Positions 10,591-20,492 of a stretch of DNA of 38,910 nucleotides are shown piece after piece. The stretch lies in the NCBI GenBank assembly GCA_051453625.1, contig JBOZIK010000001.1, forward strand, positions 71,543,919 through 71,582,828. Direction: 5' to 3'. Source of the DNA: Welwitschia mirabilis. Lineage: Eukaryota > Gnetophyta > Gnetopsida > Welwitschiales. Made by a program: the position numbers and the translations under genes. The first letter of the stretch is position 1; the number at the start of each line of letters is the position of its first letter. The notes below the pieces were generated by a model that was not told the origin of the DNA, ran no database searches, and saw nothing but the letters and a program-made list of their open reading frames with translations.

Positions 10591-11019
10591 CTTAAAAAAT
10601 AAGAAAAAATTATAAGGTAGTAACAAGAAGTGAAAATAACACAACCCTCCTATCCATGAGGCTTCAACATCATAAAGTGATAAGAATGATAAGGAAGAGT
10701 ACATAAAAATCTTAGAAAACCATTCCTTTCCTTCTTCATTAAGGAACAAAAATAAAGATCTTTCATAAAGGAAACCTACTATCCCATGACTTGATAGGCT
10801 TAATACAAACCCCATTTTTAACAATCATTTGAAAGCCTTAATGTAAAATTTAAATATCAACTTATCAATTTGAAAACCTTTACAGGAAAACCCAAGATAT
10901 TCTAAGCTATGGAAAGACTTAATAAGAATAAAAAAAAAATAAACCAATCCTAGTAAAGTCTTTCTCGATTAATCCATTAGTAATTTAGTATGCAAAAAAT
11001 GTCTAGAGTTTAAATATCT
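10591..11019 (+). other. Gag-protease linker remains
   Basis: This position normally holds the poorly conserved linker between gag and protease. Plus-strand frames give short basic and Glu-rich pieces (for example EKIIR, IKEQK, NLNINLSI) broken by many stops, which fits a decayed linker. A hydrophobic minus-strand frame over 10582-10824 lacks any family likeness and is taken as chance. Confidence 0.4.
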
Positions 11020-11386
11020 GGGGGTGCTAACTATGAGTATCACTTTAGAGGGAAACTATTGAATAAACAAAGCCTTGATAGATATTGGAGCTAGTGGAAA
11101 TATTATTCCCTTGCATATTTATCAATGTTTTAGTTTGGAAGAAAGAGTAGAACCTACATACATTATCTTAGAGTTAGCTAATACTTTTGTGAAGAAACTA
11201 TTAGGTATGGTCAAGGACTTGGTCATTCAGATAAAAGAAGCTTTCTGCCCCATTGATGTAGTTATTTTAGAAGTTGAGCATCATGATGGATATCCTTTAC
11301 TTATAGGTAGATCTTTCTATGCAATAGCTCACTATATCATGGATACAAGAACTAGTTTGATGAAATGTCATTTTGGGATTAAATAA
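11020..11386 (+). pseudogene. pol: G1 aspartic protease domain
   Basis: The protease cleaves the gag-pol polyprotein inside the particle. The frame reads GVLTMSITLEGNY, a stop, then INKALIDIGASGNIIPLHIY. The D-x-G-A-S active-site motif is at about 11081-11095 and the catalytic Asp is present. Downstream are the hydrophobic strand FCPIDVVILEV and the second conserved patch DGYPLLIGRSF (usual form: hydrophobic-ILGRPF). Length and order match retropepsins of Athila/Tat elements. The open stretch ends at 11386. It lies between the gag linker and reverse transcriptase, as expected. Confidence 0.85.
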
Positions 11387-11962
11387 TTTTCAATAAGAGT
11401 ATTTGATGCAGTCAAAAGGATTTAGGCAATAATTTGAGTTTAGATGAAAAAATTAGGCCAACTTTATTTTTACAGCACCATCCACTTTAGAATAGATGAT
11501 CCATGCTTTAGGAATCAAACTTGTTTAATGATAAATCAAAAGTAGATTACCTATATGTTCTTAATGATTAACTTAAATTTAACCATGTAAAAACTAAGTT
11601 TTTTAATCTAGAGAGTAGTGAGTCTGAGTCTGTAAACTATGCAAAATTTTGAGAATTTAGCAAATTGAGATTTCTTATTTTGAGGGTAGTCACCCACTAC
11701 TGACTCAAGATGACATTCTGAGATGACAGTCTATTCTTCTAAGAATTTTATAGAAACCGAAAACTTAAGCTTAAACTTAAACCTAAGACCTTTAGATAGT
11801 GAACTGAAATACATTTTTCTTAATAGTAACCTAAACAAACCATTGATTATCAACAAAAATCTTATTCCTCAATAATAATCAATTCTTATCTCTCTTTTAG
11901 AATATAAGGTAAATGTGTTTGCTTGATCCCATAATGATTTGATATCCATACACACTTCCACT
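11387..11962 (+). other. Protease to reverse-transcriptase linker
   Basis: Strongly decayed coding remains. Pieces such as KPKTF and PKQTIDYQQKSYSSIIINSYL near 11790-11900 fit the segment before reverse transcriptase in related elements, but stops and shifts are frequent. Confidence 0.4.
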
Positions 11963-13480
11963 ATGCAACATAAAATCTACCTCAAAGAAAATTCTAAACT
12001 TGTAAGGCAACCCTAATGTAGACTCAATCCAAATCTTAAACAAATCATAAAAGACAAAATCATAAAACTTATGAATGCTAGAATCATTTACTTTATTGCT
12101 AATAGTAAGTGAGTTAACTCCTTTATAGTAATTTATAAAAAGTATGAAAAATGGAGTATGTACATAGACTTCCTAAAACTAAATAAGGTAATAAAAAACA
12201 ATCACTTTCCTTTATCTTTTCTTAATTAGATTTTTTATAGGATTTAGGGTCATGCTTTTTACTATTTTCTTGATGGTTATAGTAGTTACAATTAGGTTTG
12301 CATTGCTAGAGAGTACTAAGCCAAAATCACTTTCACTTTTTTTTTTTTTAATACTTTCACTTTTACATGCATGCCTTTCAAAATTTATAATGCTTCTAGT
12401 ACTTTTCAATCTACTATGATGAGTATCTTTTCTAATATTCTTATGGATTCCATTGAGATTTTCATGGATGACATCTCTATTTATGCTAAAACTTTTGAAC
12501 AAATCTTAGATTATTTAAAGANNNNNNNNNNNNNNNNNNNNNNNNNNNNNNNNNNNNNNNNNNNNNNNNNNNNNNNNNNNNNNNNNNNNNNNNNNNNNNN
12601 NNNNNNNNNNNNNNNNNNNNNNNNNNNNNNNNNNNNNNNNNNNNNNNNNNNNNNNNNNNNNNNNNNNNNNNNNNNNNNNNNNNNNNNNNNNNNNNNNNNN
12701 NNNNNNNNNNNNNNNNNNNNNNNNNNNNNNNNNNNNNNNNNNNNNNNNNNNNNNNNNNNNNNNNNNNNNNNNNNNNNNNNNNNNNNNNNNNNNNNNNNNN
12801 NNNNNNNNNNNNNNNNNNNNNNNNNNNNNNNNNNNNNNNNNNNNNNNNNNNNNNNNNNNNNNNNNNNNNNNNNNNNNNNNNNNNNNNNNNNNNNNNNNNN
12901 NNNNNNNNNNNNNNNNNNNNNNNNNNNNNNNNNNNNNNNNNNNNNNNNNNNNNNNNNNNNNNNNNNNNNNNNNNNNNNNNNNNNNNNNNNNNNNNNNNNN
13001 NNNNNNNNNNNNNNNNNNNNNNNNNNNNNNNNNNNNNNNNNNNNNNNNNNNNNNNNNNNNNNNNNNNNNNNNNNNNNNNNNNNNNNNNNNNNNNNNNNNN
13101 NNNNNNNNNNNNNNNNNNNNNNNNNNNNNNNNNNNNNNNNNNNNNNNNNNNNNNNNNNNNNNNNNNNNNNNNNNNNNNNNNNNNNNNNNNNNNNNNNNNN
13201 NNNNNNNNNNNNNNNNNNNNNNNNTTAGATCATTTAGATACAGTATTGTACTATTGCATTTTTCTTAGTCTCTCCTTGAGTTGGGAATAAAGTCTTTTTC
13301 TTATAGAAAGTGTCATTGTTTTAGGTCATCATATCTCTCGGGAGGGTACTAAGATGGATGCTTCTAAAGTTGGTATTATTCAAAATCTTAGTCCCCCTAC
13401 AAATGTTAAATAGGTCCAATATTTTCTTAGTTATTATGGTTTTTACCGTTAGTTCATTCATGATTACGCTACTATTTATA
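11963..13480 (+). pseudogene. pol: G1 reverse transcriptase, with 703-N gap
   Basis: Reverse transcriptase copies the element RNA to DNA. The first part, from the ATG at 11963, gives KIYLKENSKLVRQP, later MYIDFLKLNKV near 12160 and HAFYYFLDGYSSYN near 12250. A T-rich insertion near 12340 duplicates ACTTTCACTTTT and shifts the frame. From 12371, MPFKIYNASSTFQSTMM leads to the catalytic FMDD at 12461-12472, equivalent to the YxDD of all reverse transcriptases. After the gap, VLGHHISREGTKMDA near 13317 and LSPPTN belong to the end of the domain and the connection. Stops such as TAA after NVK and TAG after FYR are one transition from Gln or Trp. The core motif is intact but the gene is not. Confidence 0.9.
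12522..13224. other. Assembly gap, 703 N, inside reverse transcriptase
   Basis: The gap removes the part between FMDD...ILDYLK and the connection domain. Only some 170 bases should be missing by comparison with usual domain spacing, so the gap is probably oversized. Confidence 0.75.
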
Positions 13481-13990
13481 AACCTCTTTACTTATTATTA
13501 GAGAAAGAAGTCAAATTCAAATGAAATAAATCTTGTCAACTGTCTTTTAATAGGCTTAAACATAAATTATCTTATGCTCCTATAGTGACGGGCAATAATT
13601 GGAAACTTAATTTTGAGCTTATATGTGATTCGAGTAACTTTACAGTGGGTGGGATTCTTTGTTATAAATATGATAATAATTTTAAAGTTATATCTTATCA
13701 TAGTAAATCTTTGGCTAGAGCTCAAATAAACTATACCACTATAGAGAAAGAGATGCTATCTATTATCTTTTACCTTGATTCTCTTAGATACTATATTTTA
13801 GGCTTTCACATAAATATTTACATCGACCATGTTGTCATTCATTACCTCATGATCAAGAAAGATTCTAATGTCCATTTGATTAGATGGATCCTTCCTATGT
13901 AAGAGTTTAACTTGACCATCATAGATAAAGTAGGGAAACATAATTATGTTGTTCATCACTTTTCTTGACTTCCTTCTCCTCCAAATTATA
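13481..13990 (+). pseudogene. pol: G1 RNase H domain
   Basis: RNase H removes the RNA strand during reverse transcription. An unbroken frame of about 105 codons spans 13585-13902. It holds NFELICDSSNFTVGGIL (catalytic Asp at 13627-13629), YHSKSLARAQINYTTIEKEM (catalytic Glu), IYIDHVVIHYL (catalytic Asp) and LIRWIL. This is the best kept coding block of the element. Beyond 13902, EFNLTIIDKVGKHNYVVHHFS completes the tether before integrase, with TAA and TGA in place of Gln and Arg or Trp. The order RH then IN is typical of Ty3/gypsy. Confidence 0.92.
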
Positions 13991-14269
13991 CTATCATTGA
14001 TGATTCCTTTATTGATGAGCAACTTTTCACTATCTCTTCTTCTCATCTTCCTCTATGATATGCCAACATTGTGAATTATCTTGTAACCATGAAAACACCA
14101 CAACATTAAACCTATAACTAATGCAAATCTTTTCTCTATAGGATAGGTAAATATGAGTGGATCGAGCCACATTTGTATTATAGGTAAGTGGATCGAGCCA
14201 CATTTGTATCATAGGTGCAAAGACTAAATCATGAGAAAATGTATGCCCAATTGGAAGATACCTAAAATC
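13991..14269 (+). other. RNase H to integrase linker with a 31-base duplication
   Basis: Coding likeness (YANIVNYLVT) persists to about 14090. The rest is degenerate and includes the tandem duplication at 14157-14218, absent from the usual protein plan. Confidence 0.45.
14157..14218 (+). repeat. 31-base tandem duplication containing a short hairpin
   Basis: Two copies, 14157-14187 and 14188-14218, differ at about three positions. Each includes GTGG-ATCGAG-CCAC, four complementary bases on each side of a six-base loop, then ATTTGTAT and ATAGGT. Confidence 0.85.
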
Positions 14270-15060
14270 CTTTATCTTTGTCATAGTGGTTTTTGTCAAG
14301 GACATTTTAGTAAACATCAAACTACAATGAAAATCCTTCATTCTGATTTTTACTAGCCTTTTCTTTTTTTTTATTCATTTAATTTTGTTAGAAGGTATGA
14401 TCCTTGTCAATATTATGGTAGCCTTGTTTGTTCAAAGAAAATGCCCCTTAGATCTATTCTTGAGTGTAAGATTTTTTATTATTAGGGTATTAATTTCATA
14501 ATCCCTATTCATCCAACTTCTTTTGATAAAAATTACATTTTGGTGGTTGTGGATTACATGACTAAATGGATTGAAGCGCTATCTACTTATTTGAATGATG
14601 TCCAAATTGTCTATCATTTTTTTAAAACTCATATCTTTCAAAAATTTGGTTTCCCTAGAGTTATCATTAGTGATCAGGGTATCATTTCATTAATATACTT
14701 TTTAAGAAACTTTTTTATTCATTTGTATAGAACACAGAGTGGCTTATGCTTATCATCCTCAAACTAATGGATAGGATGAAAATGTTAATAGAGAAATAAA
14801 GAAAACACTTAAAAACTTGTCTTTATCAACAAAAATTTTGTGGTCTTATAAGCTTAATGATGTACTCTGGGCATACTATACTACTTGATGTACTTCTATT
14901 AGTTTTTCATCTTATGAACTTGTATATAGTAAAGTTTGTGTGTTACTGGTTGATGTCTGTTAGAATTCTTATCATGTATCTCATCAACTTAATCTTGTGG
15001 ATTTTTTTAAAAATCTTAAATATAGATTAGATTAATTAGATTATAATCTTAGATATAAAT
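14270..15060 (+). pseudogene. pol: G1 integrase, zinc-binding and catalytic parts
   Basis: Integrase inserts the DNA copy into the genome. The N-terminal zinc site shows CHSGFCQGHFSKHQT near 14280-14325 (both His present) and YDPCQYYG near 14399, where the first Cys of the usual CxxC is Tyr (TGT to TAT). The catalytic core follows: ILVVVDYMTKWIEA with Asp at 14552-14554, FGFPRVIISDQG with Asp at 14672-14674, and, in another frame, AYAYHPQTNG, a stop, then DENVNREIKK with Glu at 14778-14780. A frameshift between 14675 and 14735 separates the second Asp from the Glu. LNDVLWAYYTT and SSYELVYSK continue to about 14935. All three DDE residues remain readable but not in one frame. Confidence 0.9.
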
Positions 15061-15440
15061 TAGCTAGTTAAATCATCTTGATGAGAAAAGAACCCATGTC
15101 ATACATCATTAATTAATCTATAAAGCCTAAGTAAAGTGCAAACATGATAAAATGATTTTTCATGAAAAGTTTAAACCCAGTCAACGTTATCTTGTTATAT
15201 AATACTAGAATTTATATTTTGAATAATAAGTTAACCTCTAAATGATTAGGTCCTTACCTTATAGAAAAAGTACATTTTAATAACTCAGTTAAAATTTTAG
15301 ATTTAGAAACTAGAGAGATTTAGAAGGTTAATGAACAATGGTTGAAATTATATGATGGATCTTTTGATACAATCATGAACATGATTGAAGTACTTGTTTT
15401 GGAGGTTTTTCTTAGTGAGGAAAACTTTCTTCCTATCATT
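15061..15440 (+). pseudogene. pol: G1 integrase C-terminal region
   Basis: Pieces of the C-terminal part: FHEKFKPSQRYLV near 15160, then LGPYLIEKVHFNNSVKIL near 15245-15300 and KVNEQWLKLYDG near 15330. These match the style of the G-P-[YF]-hydrophobic segment and the final NG-hydrophobic-RLKP-like segment of Athila-type integrases. Stops and shifts occur throughout. Pol appears to end close to 15400. Confidence 0.7.
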
Positions 15441-17627
15441 GTCTAAGTTCTTTCTTAGTCTACTCCTTTAGTTAAATATTATGATATTATTTGATCATCT
15501 TTTAAACTTGACTTATGTATTACTTTATGAAGTTTTATGATTAGTTTTATACTTTGGAATTTACATGTGGTAAGATTGCATTCACCCAATCTTGAGAGAT
15601 TTTCATGTCTATGGACTTTATTTAAAAGAAGATTCCTTGATTTTTATGTTTTATTCAATGGTGTTAAAGTCTTAGGTTATTTACGAGTGTTATTTTCTAT
15701 CTTTTATCTCACTTATTCACTTTCATTTTTTTAAAATATGTGATCATGTGGGAATTTTAAAAAAAAAAATTTAAAATAATGACTATGAGCTATTGTACTT
15801 TGTGCTTTAAAGAAAAATACATGATCACTATGATGTTCTACTGCACTAGGATAAATATTTTCAAAAGGAACTTTTGGTAGTGTTGGTAATTATTGGAACA
15901 CTGTTGGGTGATCAGTTTATCATGCTTCATAGGTACTTACTCCTTTAACAGTGGTTGCACTTCCCTCCTTATGGAAAAAAAATTAAACTTTAAGGTTAGG
16001 GATCAATGGTATTCCTTGTGTCATCAAATGCATTTCTTATTTTCTAGACTCTTAGTATTCCACTTGATCATTTCACTTTTAGAGATTCAAATTAGTTTAT
16101 GAGGTAAGAGTAGGTGAGTTCATTTCTAAGTAACTTTTTATTTTGATATTCATTCCTCTATACACTTAAATCTTTGACTATTACCATAATCATTGCCTTT
16201 TCAAATAAAATTTATGAAGTTAATACATTTAATTATGCATATTTAGTCAGGTGATGTTATAATGTTTTTCTTGGGAGTTTGCTAAGTTAGTACTTAAGAT
16301 AGGTAAACAATATTCTCCTTATTCCTTGTATTTATTTTCACTCTGTTTGGCTTTAGTATTTGAGTTTAAGGTTTCAAAGTCATTTCTACATTTTTTAATT
16401 CCTTCATAGAATCTTAATCATTTAGTAGTTTTCTTGTTCTTTAATCATGATAAATCATTTTTCTAGAAACACATTTCAAAAATTTTTAAAAAAACATCAT
16501 TCCTTTTCCAAGTCTTTATGAGTTCCATTATAGGTTATCAAGTTCTAAGTCTATCATGCTTTCATTTTCTTTTCGAGCACATTCATGTAATTTTTATTAC
16601 AAGTTTTAATTTATATAGTTTATTTTTCTTCTACTATATTTTTTGCTTTCACATGTGTTTGTTCTTTTCCTTTGATTTTCCTCTTTTTTCTTGGTTTTTT
16701 GTGTGCTTTTCTATTTTTTTGTCTTTTTTTAGAACTATTACTTAAATGATTATATTAGAGCCTTTTTTTTTTTTTTTTGAAAATATTTTTGATGGCTTGT
16801 CACCCACTTGATCATCCAGACGACACTGGATGGATGATGATCTAATTTTTCTAAGAGTCATCCTAGGGCTGTCATCTGGATGATGTGACTAGATGATAGT
16901 GTGATAAAATCATAGCTCAAAGTATTTTTCTTTATTTTTACTCATTTTCTTATTATTATCATTTATTCTTTTAAGAGACAACAACTTCTTTGGCTAGCAC
17001 CAGCATTTTAGGACTTGTCCCACTCAATTTCATTGCTAGATTCACGAGATTTTATTAGATTTGCAAAAATGAGGTATGTTTCTCTTCCCTCTTATTTTTC
17101 AATTTTTTCTTCTATTTTTTATCCTTTCAACACATAGTTTTCATGTATATTATTCAATTTTTCATGCTCTTCATTTTAGGACTTATGGATTTGAATTTCA
17201 CTGTGTATTTTTTGAGTTATGATTATTTTTGTGTATTATGAGGTATTTTTAGAATTTCACATTTTACACTTATTTTCTAGCAAACTATAAGTTGAATCAT
17301 AGTGGTTGTTTAGGCAAAATTAATTAGTTTGACATGTTATATCACTTTGCTAATTAGATTTTTCATTTGAGCACTTCAAATGTTTACTTTATGTGGGGCC
17401 CACTAGAAATTTAGTTTTCGCACTTTTCATGGTTTTCTCCATTTTTCTCTTATGTTTAGGTAATTCAGGGTGTATTACATCTTTTAAAGAAGGATAGGAC
17501 ATATTTTTAGTATTTTTACTAGTTTTTCATCGATTGTAGTGATCATTATTACACATCCATATGATATTTTAACTTGTCTATATATCTTCGCATGATGATT
17601 TTGTGTTTTCGATTAAGTAGGCAATGT
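15441..17627 (+). other. G1 non-coding 3' region, first part
   Basis: No family-like coding frame was seen. Some hydrophobic, T-rich frames (15537-15734, 16518-16745) look like by-products of low-complexity T-rich DNA. The recurring motif is dense here: CATCCAGACGAC at 16813-16824, GGATGATGAT from 16831, CATCTGGATGAT at 16873-16884 and TAGATGATAG near 16890. A T homopolymer of about 16 lies near 16765. Confidence 0.5.
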
Positions 17628-18870
17628 ATGCATAAAGATAGATAGGCCAAGGCTATGATTAAGCTTATAGAGTAGGAGGTAGGCCCTTTAGTCGAGCTCA
17701 AGATAGAGCGTGTAGAGCCCGCGTATTCACCACCTCAACAAAGATGATTTTTGAGTATTCAAACAGTTAGTATCCATGTCAAGTAATATTTTAGAGACTT
17801 TATGCACCATATAGAGAAAGAGATAGATCATAGATTGATATATTTATGGCTCAAATGGATCACAGATGAACATGGTTTGTATTATGCAGTAGATATGAGA
17901 AAGTTTTATGATACCATGCATATAGAAAGGTGACCTGATGCTCATGGTTAGTTGTAGGATATGATTGTTGCTTTCATATAAGATTAGGAGATAGCTATTC
18001 TCCCATCCCACATTGTAGTTATTATAGATCTTAGAGGGCTTGAGAGTATGCGTATCCATTCAACTAATGAGATAGAGAAGCATCGAGTCTATGGGACCAT
18101 ATTAAATATATCAGCTAATTTGACCATAGATTGACAGGGGATAAATGTTACCCAGCTGACCCGGGCATATAGAATTCTACATAAAGAACTGATTCATAAC
18201 ATTATTTCATTATTTCATGATAGTTATGCTATGGTACTTCATTTACAGATTCTGACAGCTTTTCATTAAAAGAATAGATGGACTTACCTAATTTTATCTA
18301 AAGGAGACTCAAGTCCATGATAGAGGTACAATACTTATAAATACTAAGTTATCCATATATCCTCTTAGATTTCTTTAGACTATTTAGGATACCAGAGCCC
18401 ATAGATGAGTAAAATATCTTAACATGTAAACTTTTACTTGATACCTATAGGACATGGATATATAGATGCCAAGAGATATAGAGAGACCTTAGGTACATAG
18501 ACCTATAGTTGGAGCTTTCTTAGAGCAGATTCAAGCTTTTCAAGCTAAGACCACTAAGAACATTAGAGGTTTTATTGACATAAGTATCCAAGCACTTCAT
18601 TAAAGGATCTAGACCTTTGAGCAGATAGTTGAGCAGTGGATTCTATTCATTGAGAGAAGAGTACAACATACAGAGGATCAGATGGTGGACATGTATTAGT
18701 GCAGTGTCTCTGTTTAGTAGAGTGTGACTATAGATATTCCTAAGTCAGTTCATGTTTAGGGTGATAAGATAGTCATATCCATTATTACACCACTATATGT
18801 CCATCTCCTTATGAATCCTAAGCATCCTCCTTCTTCTTCCCCTACTCTTGAACTAGCTGTCAAATCATAG
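17628..18870 (+). pseudogene. Unrecognised extra frame in G1 3' region
   Basis: A plausible frame starts at the ATG at 17628 and runs to about 18300. It contains VGPLVELKIERVEPAYSPP, YLWLKWITDEHGLYYAVD, MRKFYDTMHIE, ILPSHIVVIIDLRGLE, KHRVYGTILNISANLTID and GINVTQLTRAYRILHKEL. Stops inside it are mostly TAG or TGA where Gln or Trp would fit. After at least one shift, VGAFLEQIQAFQAKTTKNI, FEQIVEQWILFIERRV and TPLYVHLLMNPKHPP lead to a TAG at 18868-18870. The Gln/Glu/Leu spacing of the late part suggests a coiled coil. Some plant Ty3/gypsy elements carry an extra sense frame between pol and the 3' LTR, and this one fits that place and size (about 410 codons). I do not recognise the protein. An env-like or plant-transposon-domain protein are possibilities without direct support. 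Confidence 0.55.
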
Positions 18871-19385
18871 TTCATCATGCATAGATAAGAAGAGTAATTT
18901 TGCACTATATTTTGCATCTCCTCTTCTATTATTTTTGTACTAAAAACTCTCTTCTGATATTATATAGATATATTATTTTTCTAGCATGATGTACTCATTT
19001 CTTTCTAATTTTTACATAATTATCTTTTAATTTTTATAATAAGGATTTATATGTACTTGGTTAAATCTTTCATCCTTGACTATTTATTTCAATTAGGGGG
19101 ATTTTTATTATGTTTAACTAGTTTTATCATAGGTTCTAGATTTTAAATCCTTTTTCTAAGCTTGTCATCCTCTACATCATCTAGATAATGGCTTGGATGA
19201 CCAACTGCTGAGCTTACATAGGTGTGTTATTCATTGTTTTTAGTTTCTCAAAAATTTAGTTTTTTATCTCTAAAATATTCTACAAATATTTTTGAGATAA
19301 TTTCTTTAGGTATCGTAGTTGTTTTTATTATTTAATAAGTTAACTCATAAACATGGTTTATTGCTTGGTTTTATTAGAAACTGAT
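18871..19385 (+). other. G1 non-coding 3' region, last part
   Basis: AT-rich with no coding likeness. It holds GTCATCCTCTACATCATC near 19164 and CATCTAGATAA at 19178-19188 followed by TTGGATGACC at 19194-19203, another recurring-motif unit. AATTAGGGGGATTT near 19094 is a second purine-rich run that could have served as an internal polypurine tract. Confidence 0.5.
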
Positions 19386-19404
19386 AGAGTTAAGTGGAGG
19401 GTTA
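19386..19404 (+). promoter_or_regulatory. G1 polypurine tract
   Basis: Purine-rich AGAGTTAAGTGGAGGGTTA directly before the 3' LTR start TGTTGCACTACC. Its position is exact for the plus-strand primer of reverse transcription. The Ts in it may be later mutations. Confidence 0.65.
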
Positions 19405-20492
19405 TGTTGCACTACCAACTTACACATATTTAATAAGGTATTCTAAATTTTTTTACAAGTAAATAGATAGGTAAATGATTGGTTTCCATGATAATGGAGA
19501 GCTAGGATGAAAAGTATGGAAATATGCAATCTCCATGATAATTCATAAGCATTCTGAACAATATGAATACTTTATATTTTTTATAATAACTTCTTAAAAA
19601 CATCAAGAATAATATAATGACTGAAGAATTATTAAATACCATTATTTACCTCATAATTTAGATGACCATATAAATGATTGTACTAACTGGATGCTGATTG
19701 AGAACTAATTGATAGCTGATGTGGATTGATTATGATATGGCATCATCTTCTCTATTATCCTGGTGATTAGATGGATGACACTATTGTAATGTCTATTTTG
19801 AGTATTCACCAAACTTTTATCACTTTGTATTTTCATTTCATCTTTACATAGCCATTATAGTTTACTTGCACCTTTCTATCTTTGTTGTTATGTGTCTTTA
19901 TTTAATAAATAGAGATCTTTGCCTCAACTCTTACTTATCTTCATTTTCATCCAAAATTCTTGTAATAGGATATTGAAGGTCTTGAGATCCATCTTATAGT
20001 TTAAGAGAGATGTTTTCTTGATGTTGGGAGGCGTTTCCTCTATTGAGATGCAGCTACTTTGTAACATGAATGTAGTGTGATTCTTAATATAAAAATATTT
20101 TCTTTTTATGATTTAATGTGTGAATTTTTCTCTCTCATAGCTTATATTACTTGAGATTTGATGACAGATTCTCTTCTGATATAGGTAGGGCAATCTTTGT
20201 TAAGATTATGCTTAAATAGTTTAGGTTAAGTGCATTATTGTTTTTTTTATCTAGATTAGCTTTGCATAAGTGTGTTTTACTTTTTTTCAATGTATTACAA
20301 GTGATTTCTATAGATTAGAATACAAGCATTACTCTTTTAAAAGCAACTCTCTTATTTCCTACTTTGGCCTTCGATGGATTACAATATTCGAATCAACTCC
20401 CATCTATATTAGTATTATGTTGATGCATTATTATTTGTAATTAATAAAATTCTGTCTAGGATGTAAGAATTACATAAATACACACTATAACA
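19405..20492 (+). repeat. G1 3' LTR, complete
   Basis: It starts TGTTGCACTACCAACTTACA and ends AAATACACACTATAACA, 1088 bases, with TG...CA ends. It aligns along its length with copies A and B and with the reverse complement of 1333-3452. It is followed at once by a foreign gypsy pol fragment, so it marks a junction. Confidence 0.9.
19904..19912 (+). promoter_or_regulatory. TATA-like box in G1 3' LTR
   Basis: AATAAATAG followed by AGATCTTTGCCTC, the same block as in the other LTR copies. Confidence 0.4.

Larger units (their letters stand above)
6463..20492 (+). mobile_element. Plus-strand Ty3/gypsy G1 element, nearly full length
   Basis: Parts in order: LTR copies A and B, primer-binding site (8440), gag (9093-10590), protease (about 11020-11386), reverse transcriptase (11963-12521, gap), RNase H (13225-13990), integrase (about 14270-15390), a long 3' region with an extra frame (17628-18870), polypurine tract (19386-19404) and 3' LTR (19405-20492). 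Gag-PR-RT-RH-IN order defines Ty3/gypsy, and the motifs resemble Athila/Tat members, which also tend to carry long 3' sequence with extra frames. No target duplication is visible (TAGGA before 6456 or ACTAT before AAAAT-type junctions does not match ACTAT-side flank at 20493). All genes are broken. Confidence 0.88.

Noticed and set aside
10582-10824. Hydrophobic minus-strand frame of 80 codons
   Set aside because: It lies opposite the decayed gag-protease linker of the plus-strand element and shows only Phe/Leu/Ser-rich text with no motif.
15537-16745. Hydrophobic plus-strand frames (15537-15734, 15893-16102, 16518-16745) that look like membrane proteins
   Set aside because: They are rich in Phe, Leu, Ser and Tyr because the DNA is T-rich. 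They have no start context, family likeness or support from other copies, and lie in the non-coding 3' part of G1.
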